NCBI GenBank assembly: GCA_902795355.1
Contig: CADBKZ010000020.1
Span: 55,528-119,527 of the forward strand
From: an uncultured Ruminococcus sp.
Lineage (GTDB): Bacteria > Bacillota > Clostridia > Oscillospirales > CAG-272
Length of the DNA stretch: 64,000 nucleotides
Direction: 5' to 3'
The notes under the pieces are model-generated. The model was not told the DNA's origin. It did not search any database and saw only the letters and a program-made list of their open reading frames with translations. A program made the position numbers and the translations under genes. Position 1 is the first letter of the stretch, and the number at the start of each line of letters is the position of its first letter. Of this stretch, positions 1 through 9,220 are shown piece by piece.

Positions 1-387
1 TATTGCGGCGGCAACGTGCGGTATCTGGACGTTCGCTGGAACACTTTGATCGATTGCGACCGCTATCGCGTTCCCGTTCTGATTGAGGCCGCGCCCCACG
101 CACTTCGCGAGGCCTACCACGCGGCGCGGCGGGACCCGTCCATCGTTCATTACGCGGGCTATCAAAAACCGTGGAACACGGCGGAATGCGATCTGGCGCC
201 CTATTTTTGGGAAGCCGCCAAGGAAACGCCGTTTTATGAAGAACTGTTTGCGCGGCTCTGCGGCGCGGCTGGGGGCAAAAAGAAGAAGAAAACGGGAAAG
301 AGCAGGTTTGTGCTGTTCTGCAAAGCGCATTGCCCGCGGTTCCTCTACCGATTCGCAAAATGGGTCCAGCGGCTGCTCCGGTTGTAA
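1..387 (+). CDS. Glycosyltransferase family 8, C-terminal fragment (5' end outside window)
   Basis: The frame is open from base 1, so only about 128 C-terminal residues are visible and the true start lies upstream. The segment VHYAGYQKPWN, followed by a Phe-Trp-x(4)-Lys-x-Thr-Pro-Phe-Tyr block, closely parallels the end of the GT8 domain in the gene ending at 3414 (HYAGNEKPWW, then FWRYFRKTPYYE). I therefore assign it to GT8, the retaining sugar transferases that act on lipopolysaccharide or capsule-type acceptors. The last 40 residues are Lys/Arg-rich, which would suit attachment to the cytosolic face of the membrane. It ends 37 bases before the next glycosyltransferase and probably shares its operon. 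The catalytic DxD part is not in view, so substrate cannot be judged. Confidence 0.75.
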   Translation, partial: YCGGNVRYLDVRWNTLIDCDRYRVPVLIEAAPHALREAYHAARRDPSIVHYAGYQKPWNTAECDLAPYFWEAAKETPFYEELFARLCGAAGGKKKKKTGKSRFVLFCKAHCPRFLYRFAKWVQRLLRL

Positions 388-424
388 TTTTTCGGTTTTT
401 TATTGATCCTTAAAGGAGATATTT

Positions 425-1474
425 ATGAAACTTTCCATTATTGTTCCGGTTTATAACGTCGAGCGTTTTCTGCGCCAATGCCTCGACAGCGTGTTCGCGC
501 AAACGATCGACGACTATGAGGTGATCTGCGTCAACGACGGCTCTCCCGATTCCTCGCCCGCCATCCTGCGCGAGTACGCCGAAACGCACGAAAACCTCGT
601 GATCGTCGATCAGGAGAACCACGGAAACGGTTATGCCAGAAACTACGGCATTTCCATTGCCAAAGGGGACTATATCGGTTTTGTGGATGCGGACGATTTT
701 GTGGAGCCGAACATGTTCGGAGACATGGTAAAAGTCTTACAGGAAACCGATGCGGATATTGCGATCACAAACCCCTATATTTTTGACCAAAAAACGAGGC
801 AAACATGGGTTTATCGAAACATGCTTGGCTTCTACCGCATGAGTCTGCTCGGCGCGTTTTCTCCTCTGGAACATCCCGAAGTGTTCTCCTGCCTCGGGTG
901 TTGGGACAAAGTGTATCGCCGCTCGTTGTTGATCGAAAATAACATTCAGTTTCCCGTCAGACGAATTTTTGAAGATCACGTGTTTTCATACAAAAGCTTG
1001 GCCGCGGCAAAAACGGTTGTGGTAGTAAAAGAAAGCTACTACTATTACCGCAAAAACGCAGGACAGTCTATAACGGACAAGGAAAAGCAGAACGATTCTT
1101 TCAAATACGACTTTTTGCAGAACGCGCGCGAAATGAAAGCGTATCTCAAAGAAAAGGGCTGTTATGATGCGATTTCCGCAACGTTTTTGGCATACTTGCT
1201 CCGCGATGGAATGTTCCACCATTCCAACGCCACCACCAACCGGTCGTTCCGTCGGATATTCGATGAAATGCGCGCGCTCTTCGACGAATCGGACGAAACC
1301 GTGATCCGCGCATTGAACGTTGAGAAATTCACTTGGTATTATGATACGCTCAAACGTTGCGATTACCGTACATGCAAACGGAAACTGAATAAAATGCAGA
1401 GCCGACCGGAGCAACCGCAAACAGAGGATGAGAGCAAGCCGCAAAAAGCAAAAAAAGGGGAAACAAACCAATGA
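425..1474 (+). CDS. Glycosyltransferase family 2 (GT-A fold)
   Basis: A 349-residue protein opening with the GT2 signature SIIVPVYNVERFLRQCLDSV, then the nucleotide-binding VNDGSPDSS and the metal-binding DADD at about residues 88-91. Family members transfer a sugar from a nucleotide donor to polysaccharide or teichoic-type glycans at the inner membrane face. A strong AAAGGAG lies seven bases before the ATG. The stop overlaps the start of the next gene by four bases (ATGA), so the two are translationally coupled. The C-terminus is a Lys/Glu/Gln-rich tail without a membrane helix. Donor and acceptor cannot be inferred from sequence alone. Flanking GT8 genes point to one surface-polysaccharide cluster. 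Confidence 0.9.
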   Translation: MKLSIIVPVYNVERFLRQCLDSVFAQTIDDYEVICVNDGSPDSSPAILREYAETHENLVIVDQENHGNGYARNYGISIAKGDYIGFVDADDFVEPNMFGDMVKVLQETDADIAITNPYIFDQKTRQTWVYRNMLGFYRMSLLGAFSPLEHPEVFSCLGCWDKVYRRSLLIENNIQFPVRRIFEDHVFSYKSLAAAKTVVVVKESYYYYRKNAGQSITDKEKQNDSFKYDFLQNAREMKAYLKEKGCYDAISATFLAYLLRDGMFHHSNATTNRSFRRIFDEMRALFDESDETVIRALNVEKFTWYYDTLKRCDYRTCKRKLNKMQSRPEQPQTEDESKPQKAKKGETNQ

Positions 1475-3414
1475 CAAGCGAAAAAACGGCAGATCAACCG
1501 AATGTCAGAATTTTTGCCACCCATACGGTGGGAAGCAACAACCATGTTCTCCGCAACGGCGTTTTCGAGGCGGTGCGCGGCGGCGCCTTCCGCGAGCAAA
1601 CGCACACCCTGCAACCCGATTGCGAGGGTGAGAACATCTCCGAAAAGAACCCCTGCTACTGCGAGCTGACCACCCAATATTGGGCTTGGAAAAATGTGGA
1701 CGCCGACTACTACGGCTTCATCCATTACCGCCGCATGCTCTCGTTTGCCGATCGGGAATTCGGGGCCGACGCGTGGGGCAACGTCAAATTCGACTACCTG
1801 ACCGACCGCGCCCTGCGGGAGATCGGCGTGCTGGACGAGGATCGGGTCCGCAGGATCGTTTCGGAGTACGACGTTTTAACGCCCACCCCCGTCGATCTGA
1901 AAAAAGTGGGAATCAAGTCGGTCTACGAGCAGTACGAAATCGCTCCCAAGCTCCATATTGAGGATCTGGACCTGATGTTGGAGATCATTCGGGAGCGCAC
2001 GCCGGACTACTACGCGGCCGCAAGCAAATATCTTGCCGGCTCCACCTGCTATCTTTGCAACGTGTTCGTGCTGAAAAAGGAGCTGTTCCGCGCGTATTGC
2101 GAGTTTTTGTTCACGGTTCTCGAGGAGTTCGACCGCCGGAAGGACACCTCGGAATACAGCGTGGAAGCCTACCGCACGCAGGGGCACCTCGGCGAGCGGA
2201 TGTTCGGCATTTTCCTGACGCACCTCAAAGAAAAAGGCGGCTTCCGCATCGGCGCGCGGGAAATGGTCTATTTCTCGCATACGCAGATTCAGCCGCGTTT
2301 CCAGCCGGCGTTTTCCGAGAACAACATTCCCGTTATTTTCGCCTGCAACGAGTATTACGCGCAGTTCTGCTCCTCGGCCATCCTCTCTCTGGCGGAGCAC
2401 GCCTCGCCCGAGAATCATTACGACCTGATTGTTCTCGGCAAGGATTTTTCGGCAACCGCCAAATCGCGCTTGCAGGCAACCGTTGCCGATTTTCCGAACG
2501 TTTCGGTGCGGTTCTACGACGTTGGCGCGCTGTTCGACCAATACCACCTGTTCGAGCGTCCCAACATCAGCATGGAGACCTACTACCGGCTGGTGATTCC
2601 CGAGGTATTCGACGTTTACGACAAGGTGCTGTATCTGGACGGCGACCTGATCGTTCTGGACGACGTTGCAAAGCTCTATGCCGTCGACATCGGCGATTGC
2701 TACCTCGGCGCGGCGCGGGACATCGGCCATCAGGGCAACCTGAACGGCGGCGACCGCAAAATGATGAAATATTACAAACAGTTCGGCTGCAAGGATTGCA
2801 AAAACTTCTTCAACGCCGGCGTTCTGATTATGAACACCAAGCAGTTCCGCGCGGACTTTACCTCGCGTTTTCTGCTCGATCTGGCGCAGCAGGGCGCGTT
2901 CATGTTTCAGGATCAGGACCTTTTGAACATCCTTTGCGAGGGCAGGATCTACGACGTTGGGTACGAATGGAACTTTTACGGCGACCCCGTGGAGTCCTAC
3001 CGCGGGTGGTTCAACAGCTTTGCGCCGCACGAAGCCTACCAAAAGTACATGGCGGCCAAAAAGAATTTCCACATCATCCACTATGCGGGCAATGAAAAGC
3101 CTTGGTGGAACCCCGCGCAGGAATACGCGGAAATCTTCTGGCGGTATTTCCGCAAAACGCCCTACTACGAGGCGTTTCTGACCCAACGGATGCGCGATTA
3201 CGCGAGCGATATTGCCGGCCGCGCCGTTCCGCGGAAGAAAGAACAAACCGAGGAACAACGCCGCCGCGGCAAATTCGGCCGGCTGCTGCCCAAAGGCACC
3301 CGCCGCCGCGAGATCGTGAAAAAGATCGTCTGCTTCTTCACGCGCAAGCCCTACATCGAGCCGGATTACGAAGCCGAGGGCATTACGCCGAAGTACAAAA
3401 CGAACAAAGGCTGA
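1471..3414 (+). CDS. Two-domain glycosyltransferase: DUF4422 plus GT8
   Basis: A 647-residue protein. Residues 10-270 match DUF4422, a domain of capsule-synthesis glycosyltransferases (IFATHTVGSNN near the start, GFIHYRRML near residue 88). Residues about 280-580 are a complete GT8 domain: IPVIFACNEYY at its start, the DxD motif within YLDGDLIV, NFFNAGVLIMN, then HYAGNEKPWW. The C-terminal 70 residues are basic. Both domains are catalytic types, so the protein may add two sugars in sequence. It overlaps the GT2 gene by four bases. A paralogue of its GT8 part ends at 387. The linkage and sugar are not predictable. Confidence 0.85.
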   Translation: MTSEKTADQPNVRIFATHTVGSNNHVLRNGVFEAVRGGAFREQTHTLQPDCEGENISEKNPCYCELTTQYWAWKNVDADYYGFIHYRRMLSFADREFGADAWGNVKFDYLTDRALREIGVLDEDRVRRIVSEYDVLTPTPVDLKKVGIKSVYEQYEIAPKLHIEDLDLMLEIIRERTPDYYAAASKYLAGSTCYLCNVFVLKKELFRAYCEFLFTVLEEFDRRKDTSEYSVEAYRTQGHLGERMFGIFLTHLKEKGGFRIGAREMVYFSHTQIQPRFQPAFSENNIPVIFACNEYYAQFCSSAILSLAEHASPENHYDLIVLGKDFSATAKSRLQATVADFPNVSVRFYDVGALFDQYHLFERPNISMETYYRLVIPEVFDVYDKVLYLDGDLIVLDDVAKLYAVDIGDCYLGAARDIGHQGNLNGGDRKMMKYYKQFGCKDCKNFFNAGVLIMNTKQFRADFTSRFLLDLAQQGAFMFQDQDLLNILCEGRIYDVGYEWNFYGDPVESYRGWFNSFAPHEAYQKYMAAKKNFHIIHYAGNEKPWWNPAQEYAEIFWRYFRKTPYYEAFLTQRMRDYASDIAGRAVPRKKEQTEEQRRRGKFGRLLPKGTRRREIVKKIVCFFTRKPYIEPDYEAEGITPKYKTNKG

Positions 3415-3420
3415 AAAACA

Positions 3421-3480
3421 ACGGGCAACGGAGCGTTTCTCCGTTGCCCGTCGGCAGTTTTCGTCGGCAGTTTTTGTCGG
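3421..3480. terminator. Terminator between convergent genes
   Basis: A perfect 13-bp stem (3421-3433 with 3439-3451, loop CGTTT) begins seven bases after the glycosyltransferase stop. It is followed by three direct GTCGGNANTTTT-type units that each supply a short T run. It lies between the plus-strand glycosyltransferase operon and the minus-strand PHP gene. Confidence 0.75.
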
Positions 3481-3497
3481 TAATTTTTGTCGCGCGG

Positions 3498-4523
3498 TCA
3501 ATCGCGCTTGCCCGTGTAGTCCCAAATCGGTTGCGACCATGCCTGCAACCCGCGCTCGTCCTCAATCGTCAGGCGGACGTAGGAATGGGGGAGCGCGGAA
3601 AGGTCGAACGTCGCCGCGGTAATCGTCGTCTTTCCGCTCTCGGGGTAGGCCACGCGCGCGCGGCGGCTGCCCGTGTTGAGCGAAATTTTCGCAACCGGCG
3701 AGGTCTCCACCGTCAGAATGTCGTTTTCCAGCGCGATGGATTCAAACAGCGGCCCGCGCGAAGCGTAAAACCTGCCCGCTTCCAGCGCGGCAGTCACGGC
3801 TTCCTGCGTCAGTTCGTCGGCTTGGATCACGGTAAAACCCCCGCAGGAATCCCAAGCGGGCGTGCCCTCGGGGTAGAGGTTGTGGTTGTCGTCGGTCGCC
3901 GTTCCGAACACGCGCTTGCCCGCCCAGAGCAGTTCGTCCCAAAGGTGGTCGTTGACCTCTTGGTAGCCCTCGGTGTAGCACCCGTGGTTGTAAAGCTCCA
4001 CGGCAAAGAACGAATCAAGGTCAAGGTAGTCGGCCGCCGTCTGCCCCGACCACGTTGGGTGGTTGAGCATGGCGATAAAATCGTTTTCGCGGAAAATGTC
4101 GAGCATTTCCTGAACGTTTTCGTAGGACCGTTTGTAGTCGGGCGAGCCGATGTACTTCTGCTCGGCGCGCATCCGCTCCATGGATTTGCCGCGGATGTAA
4201 GAGGGGTCGAACGCGGGCAGGCGATCCATGTGCGCGCGGCGCGGATAAAAGTTGATGTGGTAGCAGGGGCGGAACGGGCCGCGGCCGTCGGTTCCTTTGG
4301 TCACGTTGTATTCGGTGGCGAGCAAAGCGAGGAAGCGGTCGTCGTTCAGTTCGCTGTGGTCCACCAGAACGTTGTGGTCGCTGAACGCCACAATCGAATA
4401 GCCTTGGGAGCGGTAAATTTTTTTAATTTCTTCGGGGGTTTTGACGCCGTCCGAGAACACGGTGTGGCAATGCAGGTTGGCTTTGAAGCGGTTTCCGGTT
4501 TTGGAGAAGATTTCGGTTTTCAT
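3498..4523 (-). CDS. PHP-domain phosphoesterase
   Basis: Start chosen at 4523 (341 residues) because AAGGA lies seven bases upstream; an in-frame ATG at 4568 overlaps the promoter. The PHP metal signature is present: HCH at residues 18-20, FSDHN near residue 54, and LNHP further on. PHP enzymes hydrolyse phosphoesters using two or three metal ions; this stand-alone type resembles family members acting on small phosphorylated molecules or nucleotides. The C-terminal third is a beta-rich accessory domain with GRFYASRGP. There is no signal peptide, so it is cytosolic. It has its own promoter and no operon partner. The exact substrate is unknown. Confidence 0.85.
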   Translation of the reverse strand: MKTEIFSKTGNRFKANLHCHTVFSDGVKTPEEIKKIYRSQGYSIVAFSDHNVLVDHSELNDDRFLALLATEYNVTKGTDGRGPFRPCYHINFYPRRAHMDRLPAFDPSYIRGKSMERMRAEQKYIGSPDYKRSYENVQEMLDIFRENDFIAMLNHPTWSGQTAADYLDLDSFFAVELYNHGCYTEGYQEVNDHLWDELLWAGKRVFGTATDDNHNLYPEGTPAWDSCGGFTVIQADELTQEAVTAALEAGRFYASRGPLFESIALENDILTVETSPVAKISLNTGSRRARVAYPESGKTTITAATFDLSALPHSYVRLTIEDERGLQAWSQPIWDYTGKRD

Positions 4524-4566
4524 CGGAGATTCCTTTCTTTCGGCGCGGATTTTTCGGGCGGTTTTC

Positions 4567-4595
4567 ATTATACACCAAAGCGCGGAAAAAGTAAA
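4567..4595 (-). promoter_or_regulatory. SigA-type promoter of the PHP gene
   Basis: On the minus strand, TTTACT (4590-4595) and a perfect TATAAT (4567-4572) are separated by 17 bp and lie about 45 bp upstream of the chosen start codon. Confidence 0.65.
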
Positions 4596-4688
4596 GCCCT
4601 TTTTTCGGAAAAAAGTTTTTTGTGACGTTTGACCAACCGAAAACGCGGGCGAATGGTTCCTGTTTTTTCAAAAATTTGCGGAAACCTC

Positions 4689-4717
4689 TTGACAGAACGG
4701 GAAAAATCGTGTATAAT
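4689..4717 (+). promoter_or_regulatory. Consensus SigA promoter of rpsU
   Basis: Perfect TTGACA (4689-4694), 17-bp spacer and perfect TATAAT (4712-4717). A six-of-six match at both boxes fits the high demand for a ribosomal protein. The leader to the ATG is about 70 bases. Confidence 0.9.
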
Positions 4718-4792
4718 GGCAAGGTAAGTTTTCAACGCGCCGACCGCGACGCGCGAAACTTGTTTTTCGGCACCGCGAAGGGGGGGATAAAA

Positions 4793-4969
4793 ATGGCAGA
4801 AATCCGAGTGAAGGAAGGCGAGTCCTTGGACAGCGCACTTCGTCGCTTCAAGCGTGCAACCGCCCGTTCCGGTGTTCTCGCGGAACTCCGCAAGAGAGAG
4901 CATTACGAGAAGCCGAGCGTGAAGCGCAAGAAGAAATCCGAAGCCGCAAGAAAGCGCAAATATAAATAA
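4793..4969 (+). CDS. rpsU: Ribosomal protein bS21
   Basis: A 58-residue, very basic protein starting [20 protein letters not shown] and ending in a Lys/Arg-rich tail ([15 protein letters not shown]), which is the normal length and pattern for bS21. It binds the 30S platform near the anti-Shine-Dalgarno region and aids initiation. The GGGGGG stretch eight bases before the ATG is the likely ribosome binding site. The gene is monocistronic between a consensus promoter and a strong terminator. In many Clostridia it is followed by a yqeY-type gene; here a repeat island follows instead. Confidence 0.97.
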   Translation: MAEIRVKEGESLDSALRRFKRATARSGVLAELRKREHYEKPSVKRKKKSEAARKRKYK

Positions 4970-4978
4970 GCGCAAAGC

Positions 4979-5020
4979 AACGGGGAAGAAACCGCCAAAG
5001 TTTCTTCCCCGTTGTTTTTT
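4979..5020 (+). terminator. Intrinsic terminator of rpsU
   Basis: A perfect 14-bp stem (4979-4992 with 5000-5013, seven-base loop) followed by GTTTTTT, nine bases after the rpsU stop. Confidence 0.9.
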
Positions 5021-5985
5021 GGAGATTCGCGCCGCCCGCGGGGGAATGGTGCCAAAGCCGCAAGTGGCTTATGGATGAGACTTTCCAAGCGGCATTTATT
5101 CCAAGGCTCCCCCTCGGGACCCCTGTTCAAATGGCAGTTCCTTCAAGGCTCTCCCTCGGGAAAATCGGCAAAGCCGATTATGAGCTCTCGCGAAGCGAGT
5201 GAGAGGGCTGTTGAGTGTTGTATAACCCTCTTCGTCAGGCTCACAAGTTCGCCTGCCACCTCTCCCCAAGGGCGAGGCGAAGTGACAAACTGGCGGAAGC
5301 CTCATCCACCTCGCAGGCTCGGCACCTTCCCCCAAGGGGAAGGCTTCAAGTAACAATCCGTTGGAAATAACCCTTTTTGCTATTTTTCCACTGTCCGTGA
5401 ACATCCCAAGCCTTCCCCTTGGGGGAAGGTGTCAGACAGAGAGGCGGGCAAGCCTCGATTGTCTGACGGATGAGACTTTCCAACGGGCAGTTACATAAAG
5501 GCTCCCCCCTCGGGAAAATCGGCAAAGCCGATTATGAGTTCTCGCGAAGCGAGTGAGAGGGGCAAATACCTTCAATAGCCCTCTCCGTCACGCTAACGCG
5601 TGCCAGCTCCCCCCGAGGGGGAGCCTTAAAGAAACCAATCGTTGGAAACTCCTTCCACCGCTCGCTCCCGCTCGCGGTCCGGCTGCTTGCAGCCTTTCCC
5701 ATCGAGAGGGAGGTTTCAAGTTACTTCCCATTGAAAGAAATAAACATCGGTTATTCTTTCCGCTTGCCAACTACTTTTACCTCCACCTTTGGGGGAGGTG
5801 GCGCGCACGCTTGCGGGCGCGACGGAAGGAGTTTTACATCCTCCATTTCCGCTTTCTTCCCGCTATCCGCAAGGCTCACGACGTTCGCGGATAGCGGAAA
5901 GAAAGCGAAATGCGGTATTTCCTAATGGACAGTTACTTGAAGCCTTTCCCAAAGGGGGAGCCTTCAAGTTACCGCCGCTCGCAGT
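5021..5985. repeat. Palindromic cassette island 1
   Basis: About 970 bp without a credible gene. It is a mosaic of short palindromic cassettes in both orientations. Examples are a CCTTCCCC/GGGGAAGG hairpin followed by a long inner hairpin (about 5409-5480), cassettes with inner hairpin CTCGCGAAGCGAG (about 5180 and 5545), and an ACCTCCACC/GGGGGAGGT cassette (about 5790-5840). A 21-bp stem with one mismatch (5850-5870 with 5887-5907) acts as a linker. Open frames here are low-complexity artefacts of the repeats. It lies between convergent rpsU and the TRIC-family gene. Confidence 0.85.
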
Positions 5986-5994
5986 CCCATGGTT

Positions 5995-6666
5995 TTATTT
6001 CCGGTTGTTTTCCAGCGGCGTCGGCAGGTTCCAATGGAAGCGGATGGCGAGCGTCCGCAAAATCAGGATGATGGAGACCGAAACCAAAATGGCAATCAGC
6101 CGTTCGGTATGCGGCAGGAGCAGGACATAGCAGGCGGTTCCGAGAAGCGCAGGGATGATGTAGACGTGTTTTCGGAACAGCAAGGGGATTTGCGCCGAAA
6201 AAACGTCGCGAAGAATGCCGCCGCCAACGCCCGTAATGCAGCCGCAAAAAACAAGCAGGGCAACGTTGTTTTGAATTTCGGGAGCCGAGGCCATTGCCGA
6301 ATCCACACCCAGAATGCAGAAAAGCGCCAGCCCGAGCATGTCCGTTCCTTCCAGCAACAAATTATGAAGGTTTTGCGAAAGCCGGTCGGCAATGTTGCCC
6401 GCGAACGAAATCAGGAACACCGTTAGCGAAACGGCAAAGCAGATGGCCGCGAGGATCGCGTATTCGCGGGATACGAACAAGAGCGGCGGATGGTTGCCGA
6501 TGATCAGATCGCGGATCAGCCCGCCGCCGAACGTGGTGATGAACGAAAAAATCACCGCGCCGAAAACGTCCGCGCGTTTTCCGATGGCAACGACCGTTCC
6601 CGACACTGAGAACGAGATTACGGCGATGCACTCCAAGGCAAAAATGATACTGTTAACCGCATTCAA
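5995..6666 (-). CDS. TRIC/UPF0126 family membrane channel (YicG-like)
   Basis: A 223-residue membrane protein with two homologous three-helix halves. Each half carries the family's Gly-rich turn: GGGLIRDLIIG in the first and GGGILRDVF in the second. Prokaryotic members are homotrimeric cation channels related to animal TRIC channels; the E. coli relative has been linked to glycine handling. The start is read as TTG at 6666, because GGGAGG sits nine bases upstream and no in-frame ATG fits. The gene is last in the minus-strand run tldD-pmbA-acyltransferase, 75 bases from its neighbour. Its physiological ion or solute is not evident. Confidence 0.85.
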   Translation of the reverse strand: MNAVNSIIFALECIAVISFSVSGTVVAIGKRADVFGAVIFSFITTFGGGLIRDLIIGNHPPLLFVSREYAILAAICFAVSLTVFLISFAGNIADRLSQNLHNLLLEGTDMLGLALFCILGVDSAMASAPEIQNNVALLVFCGCITGVGGGILRDVFSAQIPLLFRKHVYIIPALLGTACYVLLLPHTERLIAILVSVSIILILRTLAIRFHWNLPTPLENNRK

Positions 6667-6741
6667 ATTCAGATTCCTCCCATTTTCGGCGGCGGTCGCA
6701 CCGCCGCGCCAAACACATTGAGAAACAGGGAAAGCGCGCGT

Positions 6742-7845
6742 TCACGCCTCGCCCGCGGGGTTGGCCAACCACGGAATTTTCGCTTCGAGAAACGCCGCAA
6801 ACCGCGCCACGGCCTTCCGGTAGTGAATTTCCAACCCGTAAATGCGGAGCAGTTCCGCCGCGCCGCAAACCGCGAACACCGCAAGGCAAACGCCGACGGA
6901 ATAGGGGATCAGGGCGGGGCTTTCGGCATAGGAAGCGTTCCGGAACAGGTCCGTCCAGAGAAACGCGCGGACCGACGGGTGATCGTGGATCAGGTAAACG
7001 CCGAACATGGCCGAGGCCGCAAAGTTGATCGCTCTGTTTTGCGGAATTTTCGCGGTCAGAAATCCGAGGAACAGGAGCAGGGAAATCAGGAACGTCGGGA
7101 GCGTCTGCATGGCGTAAAACTCGGTGGGGAACACGGTCGAGGTCGGGTGAAAATGAACGTATGCGTCCCGCGCGACCACAAACAGGTAATGAAGCGCGGC
7201 CAGACCGCACGCCGCGCCGAGGCAAACCGACGAACGGATCTTTTCGGTTGGCACGTGCAGGCGGAAATAACCCGCCGTAAAATAGAGGGTTGCGAACCAC
7301 GCGAGCGCGCTGAACTGCATGGGCATTTGGAAGAAAGTCGGAATCAGGCACCAAAGCGTCAGCGAAAGGCCGAGCAGGCAGCGGTAGGCGTTCCGGCTCA
7401 ACTGCCGCGCAAGCAGGTTGAAAAACGGGGAAAACAGGCAAAGGACCAAATAGGCGCTTGCAAACCACCACTCTTCCCAAATTACGGGGAAGAGCGCATT
7501 CCGGACGGTTTCCCACGAAAGCGCGGTTTTTCCGGCGATTGCAAAAATTGCGAACAGCAAAACGGAATAGAAAAACATTTGCAGCCAGAGGCGCAGCAGT
7601 TTTCCAACGCGCACACCCCGCGAGGACACCGAAAAGTACCCCGAGATCAGAATGAACGCATTGACGCCGACCTTCCCGCCCATTTCAATGAATTGGAGCC
7701 AAAGGCGGTTTGGGGAAAGGCTGTCGGGGGCGAACGCAAATCCGCCGTGAACCGCGAAATGGTGAAAAACGATCAGAAGCATGGCAACGACCCGCAAAAG
7801 CTCGGGGCCGGAGCGGCGAGTAGGTTTCGTAATGTCGGATTCCAT
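6742..7845 (-). CDS. Integral membrane acyltransferase (acyltransferase family 3)
   Basis: A 367-residue protein with about ten hydrophobic segments, matching the Acyl_transf_3 family that O-acetylates sugars, peptidoglycan or exopolysaccharides. The characteristic early segment LLRVVAMLLIVFHHFAVHGG is at residues 17-36 and contains the conserved His pair. ELR/GPELLR-type residues precede helix 1. It starts nine bases after the pmbA stop, with GAGGCG inside the end of pmbA as a weak ribosome binding site. Co-transcription with tldD-pmbA is likely. The acceptor is unknown; the polysaccharide genes at the left edge are candidates but are not adjacent. Confidence 0.85.
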   Translation of the reverse strand: MESDITKPTRRSGPELLRVVAMLLIVFHHFAVHGGFAFAPDSLSPNRLWLQFIEMGGKVGVNAFILISGYFSVSSRGVRVGKLLRLWLQMFFYSVLLFAIFAIAGKTALSWETVRNALFPVIWEEWWFASAYLVLCLFSPFFNLLARQLSRNAYRCLLGLSLTLWCLIPTFFQMPMQFSALAWFATLYFTAGYFRLHVPTEKIRSSVCLGAACGLAALHYLFVVARDAYVHFHPTSTVFPTEFYAMQTLPTFLISLLLFLGFLTAKIPQNRAINFAASAMFGVYLIHDHPSVRAFLWTDLFRNASYAESPALIPYSVGVCLAVFAVCGAAELLRIYGLEIHYRKAVARFAAFLEAKIPWLANPAGEA

Positions 7846-7854
7846 ATGAAAACG

Positions 7855-9201
7855 TTACGCCTCGCCGGCAATGCTCATGTCGGGAACGAGAATATCCGGC
7901 GAGCCGAAGCAGGTAAACCCGCCGAGGGGCGACCAGCAAACCGTGTTGCCGATGCGGGAAATGTTTTTCAGCAGGTCAAAGAAGTTGCCCGCGACTGTGA
8001 ACGAGCGGATCGGCTCGGCGCGCTTCCCGCCGCGAATGCGGAACCCTTCGCTTTCAATGGAAAAATCGCCCGTAACCTCGCTCGCTCCCGCGTGGAAGCC
8101 CTTGCACGCGGTAATATAAATGCCCTCGCCCGCCGCGGCCAGCAGGTCGTCGAGCGAGTCGGTTCCGGCCGAAAGGCCGAAATGGTAGGGGTAGATGGAA
8201 ACCGAGGACGCATACCCGCCGCGGCGGCCGTTCCCCGTGGAAGCAACGCCGGCTTTTTTGGCGGCGGTCAGGTCGTAGAGCAGGGTTTTCAGAACGCCGT
8301 TTTCCACCACGTATTTGCGCGAAGTGGCAACGCCCTCGCCGTCAAACGGGGTCTGCATGGCGGCTCCTTCGCGCATCGGGTCGTCGGTCAGGTTCACGAT
8401 CGGCGCGGCGATCTGCTCGCCCTCTTTGCCCGCGAGCAGGGAAAGCCCCATTTGCGCGGCTTTGGCCGAAAAGACTGAGGAGAACGTTCCCAGAAATTCG
8501 CGGAACTGTTCGCCGTCAAACACCACGTTGTATTTGCCGGACTTCACCGCGGCCGCGCCGAGTTGCGCGAGCGCGCGGTCCACCGCCTCGCGGGGCAGGC
8601 CGGCAAGGGCGGCTTCGTCCAGCCCGCGGCGGGAGCGGTAGGCGTCGCGCGCTTCTTCGCCGTCCCGAACGGCGGCATAGACCCACGCGCCTGTGATTCC
8701 CACGCGGTTGGAGAGCGAAAGCCCCTTGGAATTGAACAGCGAGATTTCCCGAACGGTGGAAACCGTTCCCGATTGCGTGCCGTCGCCCACTTTGTTGCAG
8801 GCGGCGTAGGTTGCGGATTGCAGCGCCAGCGCAACGCGCTTCATTTCGGCGGGGTCGGCGGGGGTCGGCGCGGGCGCGGTCGGCTTGGCGTAGGACGGCG
8901 ACCCCGCGAAAATTTCGGGGACGTCCTCGCTGTCGATCACCGCGGCGTTCGCAACGGCGCGGGCCACCAGCTCTTCCATGGCTTCTTCCGTTAACAGTTC
9001 GCCCGAGGCCGCGCCCATTTTTCCGTTTACGATGCAGCGGAAGCAAACGCCGCCGCTGACGCCCGAAGAGAACGCGCTGACCTCGTTTTTCAGCGTTTCC
9101 ACGCTCACCTGTTCTTCGGTTTCGCGGTAAATTTCATAGTCGGTCAGTCCCGCGCGTTCCGCGGCGGCCACCAACGCCTGTTTCATGGTTTCAAAATTCA
9201 T
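7855..9201 (-). CDS. pmbA: TldE/PmbA subunit of the TldD/E protease
   Basis: A 448-residue member of the TldD/PmbA family without the HExxxH metal motif, hence the TldE (PmbA) partner. In the characterised E. coli system TldD and TldE form a heterodimeric metalloprotease that degrades unfolded peptides and matures some modified peptides. The N-terminus (ALVAAAERAGLTDYEIYRET) and the C-terminal DLLKNISRIGN segment are typical. AAGGAGCG sits nine bases before the ATG. It follows tldD by 19 bases, the usual pairing. No peptide-antibiotic precursor gene was seen nearby, so a housekeeping role is more likely. Confidence 0.92.
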   Translation of the reverse strand: MNFETMKQALVAAAERAGLTDYEIYRETEEQVSVETLKNEVSAFSSGVSGGVCFRCIVNGKMGAASGELLTEEAMEELVARAVANAAVIDSEDVPEIFAGSPSYAKPTAPAPTPADPAEMKRVALALQSATYAACNKVGDGTQSGTVSTVREISLFNSKGLSLSNRVGITGAWVYAAVRDGEEARDAYRSRRGLDEAALAGLPREAVDRALAQLGAAAVKSGKYNVVFDGEQFREFLGTFSSVFSAKAAQMGLSLLAGKEGEQIAAPIVNLTDDPMREGAAMQTPFDGEGVATSRKYVVENGVLKTLLYDLTAAKKAGVASTGNGRRGGYASSVSIYPYHFGLSAGTDSLDDLLAAAGEGIYITACKGFHAGASEVTGDFSIESEGFRIRGGKRAEPIRSFTVAGNFFDLLKNISRIGNTVCWSPLGGFTCFGSPDILVPDMSIAGEA

Positions 9202-9220
9202 GTCTGCGCTCCTTTCGGGA

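Noticed and set aside
5021..5985. Several short frames in the repeat islands as small proteins
   Set aside because: They recur in all islands with the palindromes, lack ribosome binding sites and change frame at cassette borders.
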